A stretch of 64,000 nt of DNA from Bacteroidales bacterium (GCA_023231005.1 JALNWG010000006.1:62001-126000), one strand, 5' to 3'; shown: positions 17,591-27,480, counted from the first letter of the stretch. Translations and numbers: made by a program. Notes: generated from the letters alone by a model not told the origin.

Positions 17591-18190
17591 CTATTTTAAA
17601 CTTTCAAAATAAAAATGATTTACACGATACATCTTATAATAATCATCATAGATTAACAATTCCTCATCTGATTTGAAATATAAATCAATCAGATCGTGAA
17701 ACTTTTTATTCGTGGGGAAGGAGGATTCCAAATTTGATAAATTCAATTCTTTCAAAGGGCTGTCCGATTTTTCACTAAAGAAATATGAGATTGTATGACT
17801 TGAGTTATTGCCCCTGGGATTCATATTTCTAATATAATGTTTCTGGTAAATAATAATAGAGGATCTATCAATGATCTCAAACTCTTGATTTTTGAATATC
17901 CTGTACTCTTTCCCATTACACAAACGATAACCCCAAATAGAAGATTTAGCTAATTTAAAAGTTGAATCATGATATGAAATACGAACCGTTTTTCGTTGAT
18001 CAAAATCGGAATTCTTAATGCTGTTCCTGTTGTTCAGACAGTTTGTTTCGTAGGTAAGTTTACCTTTTGAGAAATCATCTGAGGTCATATACAAGCCGCT
18101 TTTACTTGTCTTTGAATCAACTGCCTGTCCTTTGCAAGTACCAGCAAACACTACCAGGATTACTGAAAATAATAATGTTGTCTTTTTCAT
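17591..18190 (-). CDS. Secreted hypothetical protein
   Basis: A 199-residue protein with a clear signal peptide (MKKTTLLFSVILVVFAGTCKGQ). The start at 18190 is chosen because the signal peptide begins there; the longer frame overlaps the ATPase gene. The mature part is Ser/Lys/Tyr-rich and beta-like, with isolated Cys at GTCKG, TNCLN and RLCNG. I recognise no family. It follows the P-type ATPase in the same direction and may be a cassette accessory or a recent insertion; its AT-rich coding differs from its neighbours. Confidence 0.6.
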   Translation of the reverse strand: MKKTTLLFSVILVVFAGTCKGQAVDSKTSKSGLYMTSDDFSKGKLTYETNCLNNRNSIKNSDFDQRKTVRISYHDSTFKLAKSSIWGYRLCNGKEYRIFKNQEFEIIDRSSIIIYQKHYIRNMNPRGNNSSHTISYFFSEKSDSPLKELNLSNLESSFPTNKKFHDLIDLYFKSDEELLIYDDYYKMYRVNHFYFESLK

Positions 18191-18245
18191 AACTATCCAG
18201 ATTAAATATAAAAAAAAGAAGGGACTTCGTGACCCGCAATTAATT

Positions 18246-20342
18246 TTAAGATGAAATATTCTTTTGAACTCTGATAGCATTAAAAACTGCTATCAAAGCA
18301 ACACCCATATCACCGAAAACTGCCTCCCACATTGTGGCAATACCAAAAATTCCCAGAACAATAAAAAGCAGTTTGACGGTCATGGCAAAGAGGATGTTCT
18401 GCCAAACGATGATCCGGGTCCGTTTTGCCAGGTCTATCGCCATGGCCACCTTCGATGGTGAATCGGTCATCAGAACGACATCGGCAGTTTCAATGGCGGC
18501 ATCCGAGCCAAGTGCTCCCATTGCAATACCAACGTCTGCACGGGCAATCACCGGGGAATCATTTATGCCATCGCCGACGAAGGCTACTTTGCCGCCTTTG
18601 CTTTCAGACATTAATCTCTCGATATGATTGACTTTATCTTCTGGGAGAAGCTGAGAAAAGAATTTGCCAATATTTAATTTCCGGGCAAAGGCGGATGCAG
18701 CATATTGGTTATCGCCGGTAAGCATGACGGTCTGAATGTTCCTGGCATTCAGCTTTTCGATGGCTTCAATCGCATCATCTTTCAGGGAATCCGAAATAAT
18801 GATATACCCGGCATATCTCGCATCAATGGCAATGTGGACAACCGTTCCTTCAACCTCGCAAACCGGATGTTGAATGTTCTCTTTATGCAACAGTTTATCA
18901 TTTCCGGCAAGAACTGTTTTACCGTCAATAATTGCCCGGATGCCAAATCCTGAAATTTCATCTACCTGCTTAATCCTGGAGTAGTCGATCTTCCGGTCAA
19001 ACTTTTCAGTAATTGATTTCGCAATGGGATGGTTGGAACTTGACTCAGCATAGGCGGCGAATTCCAGTATTTCTGAGGCAGAAAACCCGTTCGATGTAAC
19101 AATCTCGGAAACTTTGAATTCACCTTTAGTCAGCGTACCTGTCTTGTCGAATACCACGGTTTTAACCTTCGTCAGTGCATCCAGAAAATTTGACCCTTTG
19201 ACCAGGATACCTCGTTTTGAAGCGGCCCCTATTCCACCGAAATAGCCCAGCGGAATACTGATCACCAGGGCACACGGACATGAAATTACAAGCACTACCA
19301 AGGCCCGGTAAATCCAGTCGCTAAACGTTTGGCCATTGAATAACAGCGGTGGCAAAATGGCAAGCATCAATGCCCCAATAACCACCACCGGCGTATAATA
19401 TTTAGCAAACGTGGTGATGAATTTCTCGGTCTCTGCTTTTTTTGACGAGGCGTTCTCGACCATTTCAAGGATTTTTGAAACGGACGATTCACCAAATAAT
19501 TTAGTCACGCTGATGGTGAGCAAGCCTGTTTGATTTATCATACCGGCCAGCACCGTATCCTTCTCATTGACCTTTCTTGGAACACTTTCTCCTGTAAGAG
19601 CTGAAGTATCCAAAAAAGAGATACCTTCGACGATAACACCGTCAAGTGGAATTTTCTCCCCGGCTTTAACGATAATGGTATCACCAACCCTGACAGCTTC
19701 AGGGTCGACCCTTGAGACCTCTCCATTCACTGACAAATTTGCGTAGTCGGGCTTTATCTCAAGCAGAGATTTGATGGATCTCCGGGAACGATTCACGGCA
19801 ATATCCTGGAACAACTCTCCGACAACATAAAAGAGCATGACAGCTACCGCTTCAGGCATCTGGTCAATGGCAAATGCTCCAAGGGTTGCCACTACCATCA
19901 AAAAATGCTCATTGAAAACCTGGCCTTTGACAATATTTTTTCCAGCCGACACAAGGACCTTCCATCCGGTGATGAGATATGCTGCTCCAAAAACAAGGTA
20001 TTCCAGATAATGATACGGAGTATCATGAAGATAGTCCTCAAATATCAACCCTGAAACCAACAATAAAAGACCCAGAGAAGCTTTAATAATAGTCTGTCTG
20101 TTTTCAGCGAGTTCACTGACTGAAATCATCGCTTTCCCTTTATCATCCGTTTCAATCTCAACTTCCGGTTCAATCTCTTTGATCCTGGATTTCACCTTAT
20201 CTATGTCATCCGTATCGATTGTCATGGTTGAATGAACGAAGTTTACATTGACAAACTTCACTTCTCCCATTTTGGTTAGACCGTCTTCTATTTTTGCGGC
20301 ACATGATGCGCAATCAAGGTTCTTCAGTTTGTACTTTTTCAT
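18246..20342 (-). CDS. Zn/Cd/Pb-type P1B ATPase (ZntA/CadA-like)
   Basis: A 698-residue metal-exporting ATPase that pumps divalent soft metals from cytoplasm to periplasm. It has an N-terminal HMA domain with CASC (C11, C14), the actuator TGES (250-253), the intramembrane CPC motif (355-357), the phosphorylated D399 in DKTGTLT, the HP motif (SSNHPIA), MLTGDN and GDGINDSPVIARADVGIAMG. The last membrane helix carries an Asp (EAVFGDMGVALIAVFNAIRV) as in ZntA rather than the Met-Ser pattern of copper pumps, so zinc/cadmium/lead is favoured over copper. It pairs with CzcA: the ATPase moves metal to the periplasm and the RND pump expels it. Confidence 0.93.
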   Translation of the reverse strand: MKKYKLKNLDCASCAAKIEDGLTKMGEVKFVNVNFVHSTMTIDTDDIDKVKSRIKEIEPEVEIETDDKGKAMISVSELAENRQTIIKASLGLLLLVSGLIFEDYLHDTPYHYLEYLVFGAAYLITGWKVLVSAGKNIVKGQVFNEHFLMVVATLGAFAIDQMPEAVAVMLFYVVGELFQDIAVNRSRRSIKSLLEIKPDYANLSVNGEVSRVDPEAVRVGDTIIVKAGEKIPLDGVIVEGISFLDTSALTGESVPRKVNEKDTVLAGMINQTGLLTISVTKLFGESSVSKILEMVENASSKKAETEKFITTFAKYYTPVVVIGALMLAILPPLLFNGQTFSDWIYRALVVLVISCPCALVISIPLGYFGGIGAASKRGILVKGSNFLDALTKVKTVVFDKTGTLTKGEFKVSEIVTSNGFSASEILEFAAYAESSSNHPIAKSITEKFDRKIDYSRIKQVDEISGFGIRAIIDGKTVLAGNDKLLHKENIQHPVCEVEGTVVHIAIDARYAGYIIISDSLKDDAIEAIEKLNARNIQTVMLTGDNQYAASAFARKLNIGKFFSQLLPEDKVNHIERLMSESKGGKVAFVGDGINDSPVIARADVGIAMGALGSDAAIETADVVLMTDSPSKVAMAIDLAKRTRIIVWQNILFAMTVKLLFIVLGIFGIATMWEAVFGDMGVALIAVFNAIRVQKNISS

Positions 20343-20399
20343 TGTTATCCATTTATGAAAACTTTCAACAATCTGCCTTACTAAAATAAAATGTCAAAG

Positions 20400-20431
20400 T
20401 TCAGTCCGTCCGGTTATACGGGCGGACTGAA
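20400..20431 (-). terminator. Possible terminator after the PII-like gene
   Basis: A 12-13 bp stem (TTCAGTCCG arm at 20400-20412, CGGACTGAA arm at 20419-20431, one mismatch) lies just downstream of the PII-like gene. A T-rich tract follows only after several bases, so termination may be partial, splitting the pump genes from the ATPase. Confidence 0.5.
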
Positions 20432-20439
20432 CAACATTC

Positions 20440-20778
20440 TCAATCTTGACCATTCTCCATGCCGGTTTTTACGCGATAAACTTTTTCGACAGGACTGACA
20501 GTAATTATCCCATCTCCAGGATTTCCTGTTCTTCCGACAGAAGAAATGATACTAACTATATTTTCAACTTCGGTATCCTTACAGATAATTCCAATTACAG
20601 CTACTTTACTGTCAGTAATTGAAAAATGCGTTGACAGTGTTGAATCACTGTTTTTAAAGTTACCTGTGCCTTCGGATAAGTCAACTGTGATATTAGGATG
20701 CCCGGCTTCGAGAAGCTGGTTTAAAATATCATTGACTTTGAAGGGTTTAACTATGGCTTTTACTTCTTTCATATTCAT
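20440..20778 (-). CDS. PII-like signalling protein of a metal-efflux operon
   Basis: A 112-residue ferredoxin-like protein of the PII superfamily: MKEVKAIVKPFKVNDILNQLLEAG at the start, a shortened T-loop region, and KVAVIGIICKDTEVENIVSIISS, then GRTGNPGDGIITVSPVEKVYRVKTG at the end (the GDGKIFV-type nucleotide loop). The T-loop tyrosine of nitrogen-type GlnB is not present. A divergent PII group linked to heavy-metal RND genes has been described. This gene, directly after the adaptor and pump, fits it. It probably senses nucleotides or metal to tune efflux; that is inference. Confidence 0.8.
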   Translation of the reverse strand: MNMKEVKAIVKPFKVNDILNQLLEAGHPNITVDLSEGTGNFKNSDSTLSTHFSITDSKVAVIGIICKDTEVENIVSIISSVGRTGNPGDGIITVSPVEKVYRVKTGMENGQD

Positions 20779-20796
20779 ATTTTTTTAGAATTAATT

Positions 20797-21984
20797 TTAC
20801 CCGCAGCTCATTTCACCTGCATTTTTTTTGGCTGAAAGCAGATTATACGCACCCTTGATCACGACCTTAGCTGTTTTAATGTCGAGGTCTTTAGGCAATA
20901 CAACCTCCGTAAAGCCTTCATCCGTGACACCTTTCTGCACTTCAATCATTCGGTATTCTGTAAACTGCTTTCCATTTTCTTCCTTATTCTTTTCAAAAAC
21001 AAAAATATAATCCTTGTCATCAAAGCTCACTATTGACTCAGACGGTAAGGCTGTCACTTCACCTGAGGTAGCTTCAATCATCGCGTTTACATACATGCCC
21101 GGAAGAACATTCTTGCAATTACTTTCTACTGTGGCGTAAACTTTATATGTTTTGTCGGCATTTACAACTTTTCCTGTCTGGTAAATGATTGCAGCGTGCT
21201 GATCTGATTCATTGTTTATAAAGAAACGAATCTTTTGCCCGACTGAAACTTTGTCTGCATCTTTTTCAAAAAGTGTGAGTTCGAGATAGAGTTTATTACT
21301 ATTGACAATCTCGAATAGGATGTCGGTTGGGGCAACATATTTCCCTATATTCACGTTGACTGCCTTAATATAACCGGATATTGGGGCAACAACAGCAACA
21401 GACCTGGTGATATCGTCTTCATGCAGTTCAGCAGGATTAATGCCGATCATGTTCAGTTTTTGTTCGAGGGCATGGACCTGAGCTTTCAGACTTTTATAAT
21501 CGGATGTTACCTGTTGGAGGTTTTTCTGAGAGTATACATCCTCCTTGTATAACTCGGCATGTCGCTTATAGTCGGCTTCCGTAAATTCAAGTTTGCTTTT
21601 CGCTTCCAGGTAGTTCTGCTGGATGTCAACGAACTCCTGATTTTCCAGAATGGCCAGTGTCTGTCCTTTGGTCACTGCAATGCCTGGCATCAGGTTGGCG
21701 CTTTTGACAAAACCACCAAATGGCATGCATACCGTAGCAAGATTTTCCGGAGATACTCCGACCAGGCCGGTAACTTTAAGCGTTCCGCTTATGGAACGCA
21801 TTCCTACCGAACCTGTTTCAATATCGGCTAGTTTGATCTGGTCATCTCTTAACTCCACTATATCCTCTGGCAGAACTTCCGCTTCTTTCGTTTCCTGGAT
21901 GTTTTTTTTTCCTCCATTGCATGAGACCAGGATCGCAATAAATGCTGTCAGAATGAAGGTTTGTATGAATCGATTTGTTTTCAT
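20797..21984 (-). CDS. RND efflux periplasmic adaptor lipoprotein (CzcB-like)
   Basis: A 395-residue membrane-fusion protein linking the inner-membrane pump to the outer-membrane channel. It has a lipoprotein signal (AFIAILVSC), a beta-barrel/lipoyl half (GMRSISGTLKVTGLVGVSPEN), a coiled-coil hairpin (YLEAKSKLEFTEADYKRHAEL to LKAQVHALEQKLNMIG), the returning lipoyl half (VVAPISGYIKAVNVNIGKYV) and a membrane-proximal domain (VLPGMYVNAMIEA). It lies 12 nt after the CzcA gene and ends with a Cys-Gly tail (GEMSCG). There is no N-terminal metal-binding CxxC module, unlike the CusB-like adaptor in cassette 2. Confidence 0.92.
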   Translation of the reverse strand: MKTNRFIQTFILTAFIAILVSCNGGKKNIQETKEAEVLPEDIVELRDDQIKLADIETGSVGMRSISGTLKVTGLVGVSPENLATVCMPFGGFVKSANLMPGIAVTKGQTLAILENQEFVDIQQNYLEAKSKLEFTEADYKRHAELYKEDVYSQKNLQQVTSDYKSLKAQVHALEQKLNMIGINPAELHEDDITRSVAVVAPISGYIKAVNVNIGKYVAPTDILFEIVNSNKLYLELTLFEKDADKVSVGQKIRFFINNESDQHAAIIYQTGKVVNADKTYKVYATVESNCKNVLPGMYVNAMIEATSGEVTALPSESIVSFDDKDYIFVFEKNKEENGKQFTEYRMIEVQKGVTDEGFTEVVLPKDLDIKTAKVVIKGAYNLLSAKKNAGEMSCG

Positions 21985-21996
21985 GATATTTTCAGA

Positions 21997-24900
21997 TTAA
22001 AAAATTTTTCCGGTTATAAAATCGAGGTTGATAATGGTCTGATTATAGCTGTTGAGCGCATCAAGATAATTTTGCTTGATGCCAAGCGCTCTGTTTAGCG
22101 TGATGACATAATCGAGGTAATCCAAGGCTCCTGCCTTGTAGCTCTGGCTTGATTGTTCTATGATCATGTCCGCTTCAGGAATGGCTTGCTGTTCATAATA
22201 ATCAACACTGGTACTGAATTTATTGTATTCATCCAGGAGCGAGCTGTAATTACTTTTCAGTGCAGCCGTAAAATATTCAGCATTCGTACCGGCAACTTTT
22301 TCCTGTAATCTGGCAGCCTTTGTTTTCTGTATTCCAGGACCAAACCAGATCGGGATCCCAATTCCGGCCTGAAGACCAGTAAACCTGTAAGCGGCATCAA
22401 AGGTCCGGGGTACCCCATCGATCTCCTGTGTCCCGATAATGGATTGATTATAATATCCGATGCTCAGATCGGGCCACATCCGACTGGCTTCAAGCTGCTT
22501 TGTTCTTTGAGCCACTTCCACTTGTTGCCGGATGTAGCCAAGAGATGGATTCTCTGCAAGGACAGTACTATCCTTCGTTTTTGCGAAACCGATCCGATGC
22601 AGGACTGAATCCACTGTATAAACAACCTGACTGGTATTAAGCAGGGTTTGCAATTTTCGGTAATAGATTCCGACATCGATGTTTACCTGGTGGAGCTGAT
22701 TTTTAATCTCAAAACTTTGCGAACGGGCGGTGATCATTTCCAGCCTATTTGTCTCTCCGGACTTTGCCCTGAGATCTGCAGCCCGCAAGAAACCAGAGTA
22801 TAAACTGTCCTGGTAAACGAGTAAACGCTCCCGGGATAACAGATAAGCCAGTTGCCAGTAAACCTGCTTAACCTGAATGGCAACCTCAAGCCTGGAACTT
22901 TTCAGTTGCCAATCAGCGCTGTTGATATTGGCTTGTGACAATTTATTCTGATTAACATACACTGTGGGAAATGCAAAAGACTGTGAAATGGTAAAGCTAT
23001 TGTCTTTCTGATAGGAGTTAAACTGCCCGTATTGTCCTTCCACCACTGTTTTAGGAATATCCCAGGAAGCGCCTTTCAGCGCCTTCTGTACATCTTTAGA
23101 ATAGGCCGTAGATCGTATTGACAGATTGCTGTCAATGGCAATTTTTATGGCTTCCTGCAGATTGACTTTTCTTGGATTTTGAGCCTTAGCTGAGATAAAG
23201 GCTGAAGGCAGAAAGAAAAGTAACAAGAGCATCAAAGCAGTTACTGATTTCCTTTTAAAGGAAAACCTGAACCTGCGGGAGAATAGGATATAAAAGACCG
23301 GCAGAACCACTAGCGTGAGAAAAGTGGCACTGATCAGCCCGCCAATCACAACCGTCGCAAGTGGTTTTTGAACTTCAGCCCCTGCCGAGGTCGAGAGAGC
23401 CATTGGAAGAAATCCGAGCGAAGCCACGGCAGCAGTCATTATAACCGGTCGTAACCGTGAATGGAGACCTTTCAAAACACGTTCAGTAATATCCGTTATA
23501 CCCTCCTTTTCCAGCCGGTTAAATTCTGCGATCAACACGATGCCATTCAGTACCGCAACTCCGAAGAGTGCAATAAAACCGACACCGGCAGAAATGGAAA
23601 AGTTCATATCCCGTAACCACAACGCAAAGACACCTCCGATGGCCGACATAGGCACTGCGGTAAAAATGATGAAAGTTTGTTTAACGGAGTGAAATGTAAA
23701 AAACAGCAGGACGAATATCAGAAGCAATGCCACTGGGACTGCAACCGCAAGCCTGCTTTTTGCAGCTTCAAGGTTCTTGAACTGTCCTCCATAAGTAACA
23801 TAATACCCTGTAGGCAGAATAACCTGTTTATCAATATTTGCAGTGACATCATTGATCACACTTTGAACATCACGGTTTCTTACATTAAACCCTATGGTGA
23901 TGCGCCGTTTGGTGTCTTCCCGGGAAACCTGGGCGGGACCTGACTTAATGGTTATATCTGCCACCTGTTCCAGTGGCAATTGCGATCCATTGGGCAGGCC
24001 GACTGAAATATTCTTGACATCGTTCAGACTTTGCCTGAAATCCTTGTCAAAACGGACGACCAGCCCGAATCTTTTTTCTCCGTCAAAAACCACTCCTGCC
24101 TGACTTCCTGCAAATGCTGCACGCAGCACCTTGTTGGCATCATCCACTGAAAGGCCATACTGGGCCAACCTGTCACGGTTAAAATCAACCTGGACCTGAG
24201 CCAACCCGGTTACCTTCTCAACATTAATGTCCTCAACACCTTCGATCTGCTGAATGATCTTCTCTAAATCTTCGGCCTTTTCTGCCAACGTTTTAAGGTC
24301 ATCACCAAATATTTTAATGGCAATATCCTGCTTCGAACCCGTCATCAGTTCGTTGAACCGCATTTGGATAGGTTGCTGGAATTCAAATTTGACGCCTGCA
24401 AGCGGAACCAGCTTTTCTTCCATCTTTTCAACCAGTTCTTCACGGGTTTTTGCAGATGTCCATTCACTTTTATTTTTCAGGGTGATTACATAATCCCCGG
24501 TTTCCATCGGAGTCGGGTCTGTAGGAATTTCTCCTGCTCCAATTTTGCAGACAGTATGTTTAATTTCCGGGAAATTATTCAAAAGGATCTTATTTGCTTT
24601 GATCACGGTCTCTACTGTATTGGATAGTGATCCTCCCTGAAGCGTAATGACACCGGCAGCCAAGTCCCCTTCTTCGAGCTGAGGAATAAACTCCCCTCCA
24701 AGCCGGCTGAACATAAACAGGCTGAAAAGGAAAAGCGCAATGGATAGAGAAACCACAATAAACTTATGTTTCAGAGCTAAAGCAATCGTAGGATTAAAAA
24801 TACTATGGAACCAGTCCATCAAACGGTTGGAAAAATTCCGTTTGTGCTCGGTCTTTTTGCTAAGGAACAGGGCAGATGCCATCGGAACATAGGTCAGTGA

Positions 24901-26382
24901 CAGAATGGCTGCGCCAAGGAGGGCAAATGCCACAACCTGTGCCATGGGCCGAAACATTTTACCTTCGATTCCGATGAGCGCCATGATCGGAAGATAAACG
25001 ATCAGGATGATGATTTGTCCGAAGGTTGCCGAACTCATCATTCGTTTGGCGGATTCAAAGACATTTTCATCCATTTGCACCTGAGAAAGTTTTTTAACAC
25101 CAACATGATGATGGTTGCTCAGGGATATTCGGTGAACAACGCTTTCGACAATGATCACCGCACCATCCACAATGAGGCCGAAGTCGATCGCTCCAAGGCT
25201 CATCAGATTTCCCGAAACACCAAAAAAATTCATCATGGAGATTGCAAACAGCATGGATAGCGGAATCACTGAGGCTACGATCAATCCGGCTCTGATATTC
25301 CCAAGCAGTAAAACCAGAACGAAGATGACGATAAGGGCGCCCTCGATCAGGTTTTGAGAAACCGTCCCGATTGCCCTGTCAACGAGGTCTGAACGATTCA
25401 GGAAAGGTTCAATCTTAACCCCTTTTGGCAGGGACTTCTGAATAGAAACGATGCGGTTTTCAACATTGTCGATCACCTCATGGGCATTCGCTCCTTTGAG
25501 CATCATAACAACCCCGCCAACAGCTTCACTGGTATCAACCACAAAAGCACCGTAACGGGTGGCGCTTCCGAATTGCACGGTCGCAACATCCCTTATTAAA
25601 ACAGGGATCCCTGACGGATTATTTCTGACTACGATTTTTTCAATATCGCTTAGTGTTTTGACAAGACCAATACCTCGAATGAAATAGGCTGTTGGCTTTT
25701 TGTCTATGTAAGCGCTGCCAGTGTTCTCGTTGTTCTTCTCAAGGGCTTCAAAAATATCCGTCAGGGTCAGGTTCATCCCCCTGAGCCGTTCAGGGTTGAC
25801 AGCGATCTCATATTGCTTGACGAAACCTCCATAACTGTTTATGTCAGCAACACCGGAAGTGCCAAGCATTTGACGCCGTACGACCCAATCCTCGAGCGTA
25901 CGAAGTTCCATCGGGGTGTATTTCTTCTCCAATCCTTTGTCGACAACCAGTCGGTACTGATAAATCTCCCCGAGTCCGGTACTGATCGGGGCCAGTTCAA
26001 TTTTAGCCAATCCGGCGGGAATAACGTCCTCAGCTTCTTTAAGCCGTTCGCTAAGTTGCTGCCTGGCCCAATAGATATTGACATCATCTTTAAAAACGAT
26101 GGTGACGACCGACAATCCCAGCCGTGAAATTGACCGGAGTTCAATAATGTCGGGGATATTGGCGACAGCAACTTCAATAGGCGCTGTTATGAAACTTTCG
26201 ACCTCCTGCACTGCAAGTGAAGGCGCTAATGAGATGACCTGCACCTGGTTATTCGTTATATCGGGTATTGCATCTATGGGAAGTCGCATCAGGGAATAGG
26301 TTCCCCAACCGACCAGTGCCAGAACAAACAGCCCGATAATGAATTTGTTCTTTACTGAAAAATGAATAATACGTTCTATCAT
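21997..26382 (-). CDS. CzcA-type heavy-metal RND pump fused to a TolC-type outer-membrane channel
   Basis: 1461 residues. Residues 1-1040 are a complete HME-RND proton antiporter with 12 membrane helices and two periplasmic loops. The TM4 motif AIDFGLIVDGAVIIVES has the Asp-Asp-Glu set of pumps for divalent Zn/Co/Cd (CzcA class). Residues 1045-1075 look like a second signal sequence (ALMLLLLFFLPSAFISAKAQ). Residues 1080-1461 are an outer membrane efflux domain with two helical repeats (AIKIAIDSNLSIRS, ANINSADWQLKSS, TFDAAYRFTGLQAGIGIP). Such a fusion occurs in Bacteroidota; how it is processed across two membranes is unclear, and cleavage before the second domain is likely. It starts 7 nt after the small membrane protein gene. 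Confidence 0.93.
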   Translation of the reverse strand: MIERIIHFSVKNKFIIGLFVLALVGWGTYSLMRLPIDAIPDITNNQVQVISLAPSLAVQEVESFITAPIEVAVANIPDIIELRSISRLGLSVVTIVFKDDVNIYWARQQLSERLKEAEDVIPAGLAKIELAPISTGLGEIYQYRLVVDKGLEKKYTPMELRTLEDWVVRRQMLGTSGVADINSYGGFVKQYEIAVNPERLRGMNLTLTDIFEALEKNNENTGSAYIDKKPTAYFIRGIGLVKTLSDIEKIVVRNNPSGIPVLIRDVATVQFGSATRYGAFVVDTSEAVGGVVMMLKGANAHEVIDNVENRIVSIQKSLPKGVKIEPFLNRSDLVDRAIGTVSQNLIEGALIVIFVLVLLLGNIRAGLIVASVIPLSMLFAISMMNFFGVSGNLMSLGAIDFGLIVDGAVIIVESVVHRISLSNHHHVGVKKLSQVQMDENVFESAKRMMSSATFGQIIILIVYLPIMALIGIEGKMFRPMAQVVAFALLGAAILSLTYVPMASALFLSKKTEHKRNFSNRLMDWFHSIFNPTIALALKHKFIVVSLSIALFLFSLFMFSRLGGEFIPQLEEGDLAAGVITLQGGSLSNTVETVIKANKILLNNFPEIKHTVCKIGAGEIPTDPTPMETGDYVITLKNKSEWTSAKTREELVEKMEEKLVPLAGVKFEFQQPIQMRFNELMTGSKQDIAIKIFGDDLKTLAEKAEDLEKIIQQIEGVEDINVEKVTGLAQVQVDFNRDRLAQYGLSVDDANKVLRAAFAGSQAGVVFDGEKRFGLVVRFDKDFRQSLNDVKNISVGLPNGSQLPLEQVADITIKSGPAQVSREDTKRRITIGFNVRNRDVQSVINDVTANIDKQVILPTGYYVTYGGQFKNLEAAKSRLAVAVPVALLLIFVLLFFTFHSVKQTFIIFTAVPMSAIGGVFALWLRDMNFSISAGVGFIALFGVAVLNGIVLIAEFNRLEKEGITDITERVLKGLHSRLRPVIMTAAVASLGFLPMALSTSAGAEVQKPLATVVIGGLISATFLTLVVLPVFYILFSRRFRFSFKRKSVTALMLLLLFFLPSAFISAKAQNPRKVNLQEAIKIAIDSNLSIRSTAYSKDVQKALKGASWDIPKTVVEGQYGQFNSYQKDNSFTISQSFAFPTVYVNQNKLSQANINSADWQLKSSRLEVAIQVKQVYWQLAYLLSRERLLVYQDSLYSGFLRAADLRAKSGETNRLEMITARSQSFEIKNQLHQVNIDVGIYYRKLQTLLNTSQVVYTVDSVLHRIGFAKTKDSTVLAENPSLGYIRQQVEVAQRTKQLEASRMWPDLSIGYYNQSIIGTQEIDGVPRTFDAAYRFTGLQAGIGIPIWFGPGIQKTKAARLQEKVAGTNAEYFTAALKSNYSSLLDEYNKFSTSVDYYEQQAIPEADMIIEQSSQSYKAGALDYLDYVITLNRALGIKQNYLDALNSYNQTIINLDFITGKIF

Positions 26383-26389
26383 AATCTGA

Positions 26390-26554
26390 TTATTTTATAT
26401 GATGTGTTAGATAGTGTTGAACCCTGCCAATGATACCAAGAAGAAGAATGAAGCATGCCAGGACTATAAAAAACCATTTAATAACCTGGACAATTCCGAT
26501 TTTTTTACGCGTTTTCTCTTTTTGTTTTGACTTTTGCCTTGGTTTTTGGCTCAT
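26390..26554 (-). CDS. Small single-pass membrane protein
   Basis: A 54-residue protein: a basic N-terminus (QKPRQKSKQKEKTRKK) followed by one membrane helix (VIKWFFIVLACFILLLGII) and a His-containing tail. The start at 26554 is favoured because the upstream extension (to 26623) has no recognisable continuation of this simple pattern. It sits 7 nt before the pump gene and may be a pump-associated peptide. Role unknown. Confidence 0.5.
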   Translation of the reverse strand: MSQKPRQKSKQKEKTRKKIGIVQVIKWFFIVLACFILLLGIIGRVQHYLTHHIK

Positions 26555-26629
26555 AAAATCATTACCAATGATTGAAATATTTGTTCCCGCGATGGGAACT
26601 GAATATTTTGACCGCTTAAACGACAAATA

Positions 26630-26992
26630 TCAGAGCGTCCTTTGATGATACAGACACTGTGTATCATTTGCCGTAAAAGGCAGGAATCCGGATTTAGGAG
26701 GGATCAGGAAATCAAAAAGGTCAAGACTATTAAAGTCACGGTGATTTTCATAATAATTGAAGGCAATGGCTTCTGCCGGAAAAAGTAATGACGTCCCGGA
26801 AACATAAAAATTGGCCTGGCAACAGGAACAGGTACAGAAAGGGGAACAATGGTCAACATCCTCTTGATGGTCATTTGCCGACTTCTGGGAAAGTTCAACT
26901 TTCTGTACTGAATAATGCCTGACTACATCAACGCAGGGAATGCCGCTGAGCAGAATAATATAAAATGACAGAAAAACAGCTAAAGCCTTCAT
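26630..26992 (-). CDS. DUF6660-like small Cys-rich exported protein
   Basis: A 120-residue protein with an N-terminal hydrophobic segment (MKALAVFLSFYIILLSGIPC). A His/Cys-rich motif follows (HQEDVDHCSPFCTCSCCQA), the signature of small Bacteroidota proteins (DUF6660-like) found beside metal pumps. The clustered Cys and His suggest metal binding in the periplasm or membrane. The start at 26992 is chosen over 27043 because the signal segment begins there. A TANNTTTG-like box lies 16 nt upstream. It is downstream of the Fur-like gene. Confidence 0.65.
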   Translation of the reverse strand: MKALAVFLSFYIILLSGIPCVDVVRHYSVQKVELSQKSANDHQEDVDHCSPFCTCSCCQANFYVSGTSLLFPAEAIAFNYYENHRDFNSLDLFDFLIPPKSGFLPFTANDTQCLYHQRTL

Positions 26993-27007
26993 AAATTTTG
27001 CGATGCA

Positions 27008-27015
27008 CAAAAGTA
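27008..27015 (-). promoter_or_regulatory. Possible -7 box (TACTTTTG)
   Basis: TACTTTTG on the minus strand lies 16 nt before the DUF6660-like ATG, a good distance for a short leader. No clear -33 box is seen. Confidence 0.35.
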
Positions 27016-27045
27016 AATGAAAATTTATGCAATTAAGTTGCAAAG

Positions 27046-27459
27046 TTATCTGCGGCAGTTTGCGCAGATCCCTTTGACTACCATATTGATACTTTGGAGA
27101 TCAAAATTAACAGGAAGGGAGACTGAAGGGACAGGGATTTCGTTTAGACAATAGGTTTTCTGACACATCGTGCAGAAGAAGTGAACGTGAAGCTCTGCGG
27201 GGTTGCATTGACAAGTATCTGTACACATGGCATACTTTACAGATCCCGAGCCATCATCGATACTATGTATGATCTTATTTTCTTCAAAGGTCTTCAGGGT
27301 GCGGTAAAGGGTGACTTTATCTGCTTTTTCAAACTTTTGTTCCAGGTCTGAGAGACTGATCGCAGTGGTCTGTTTGATTAAGACATCCAGCACTAACTCT
27401 CGCATAGCGGTAGGCTTGACATTCTTACTGTTGAGTTTATCATCTATCGGGATTTTCAT
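27046..27459 (-). CDS. Fur-family metal-responsive repressor
   Basis: A 137-residue Fur/Zur/PerR-type regulator. The N-terminal winged helix carries MRELVLDVLIKQ and DKVTLYRTLKTFEENKIIH (the DNA-reading helix). The dimer domain has ELHVHFFCTMCQKTYCLNE and ends with GICANC, giving the two CxxC pairs that hold structural zinc. As first gene of cassette 1 it is the likely local switch that releases the pump genes at high metal, probably zinc. Which metal it senses cannot be read from the sequence. A -7 box lies 22 nt upstream, and no terminator separates it from the phage gene before it. Confidence 0.88.
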   Translation of the reverse strand: MKIPIDDKLNSKNVKPTAMRELVLDVLIKQTTAISLSDLEQKFEKADKVTLYRTLKTFEENKIIHSIDDGSGSVKYAMCTDTCQCNPAELHVHFFCTMCQKTYCLNEIPVPSVSLPVNFDLQSINMVVKGICANCRR

Positions 27460-27480
27460 AATTCTGTGTTATTGAAGTGC

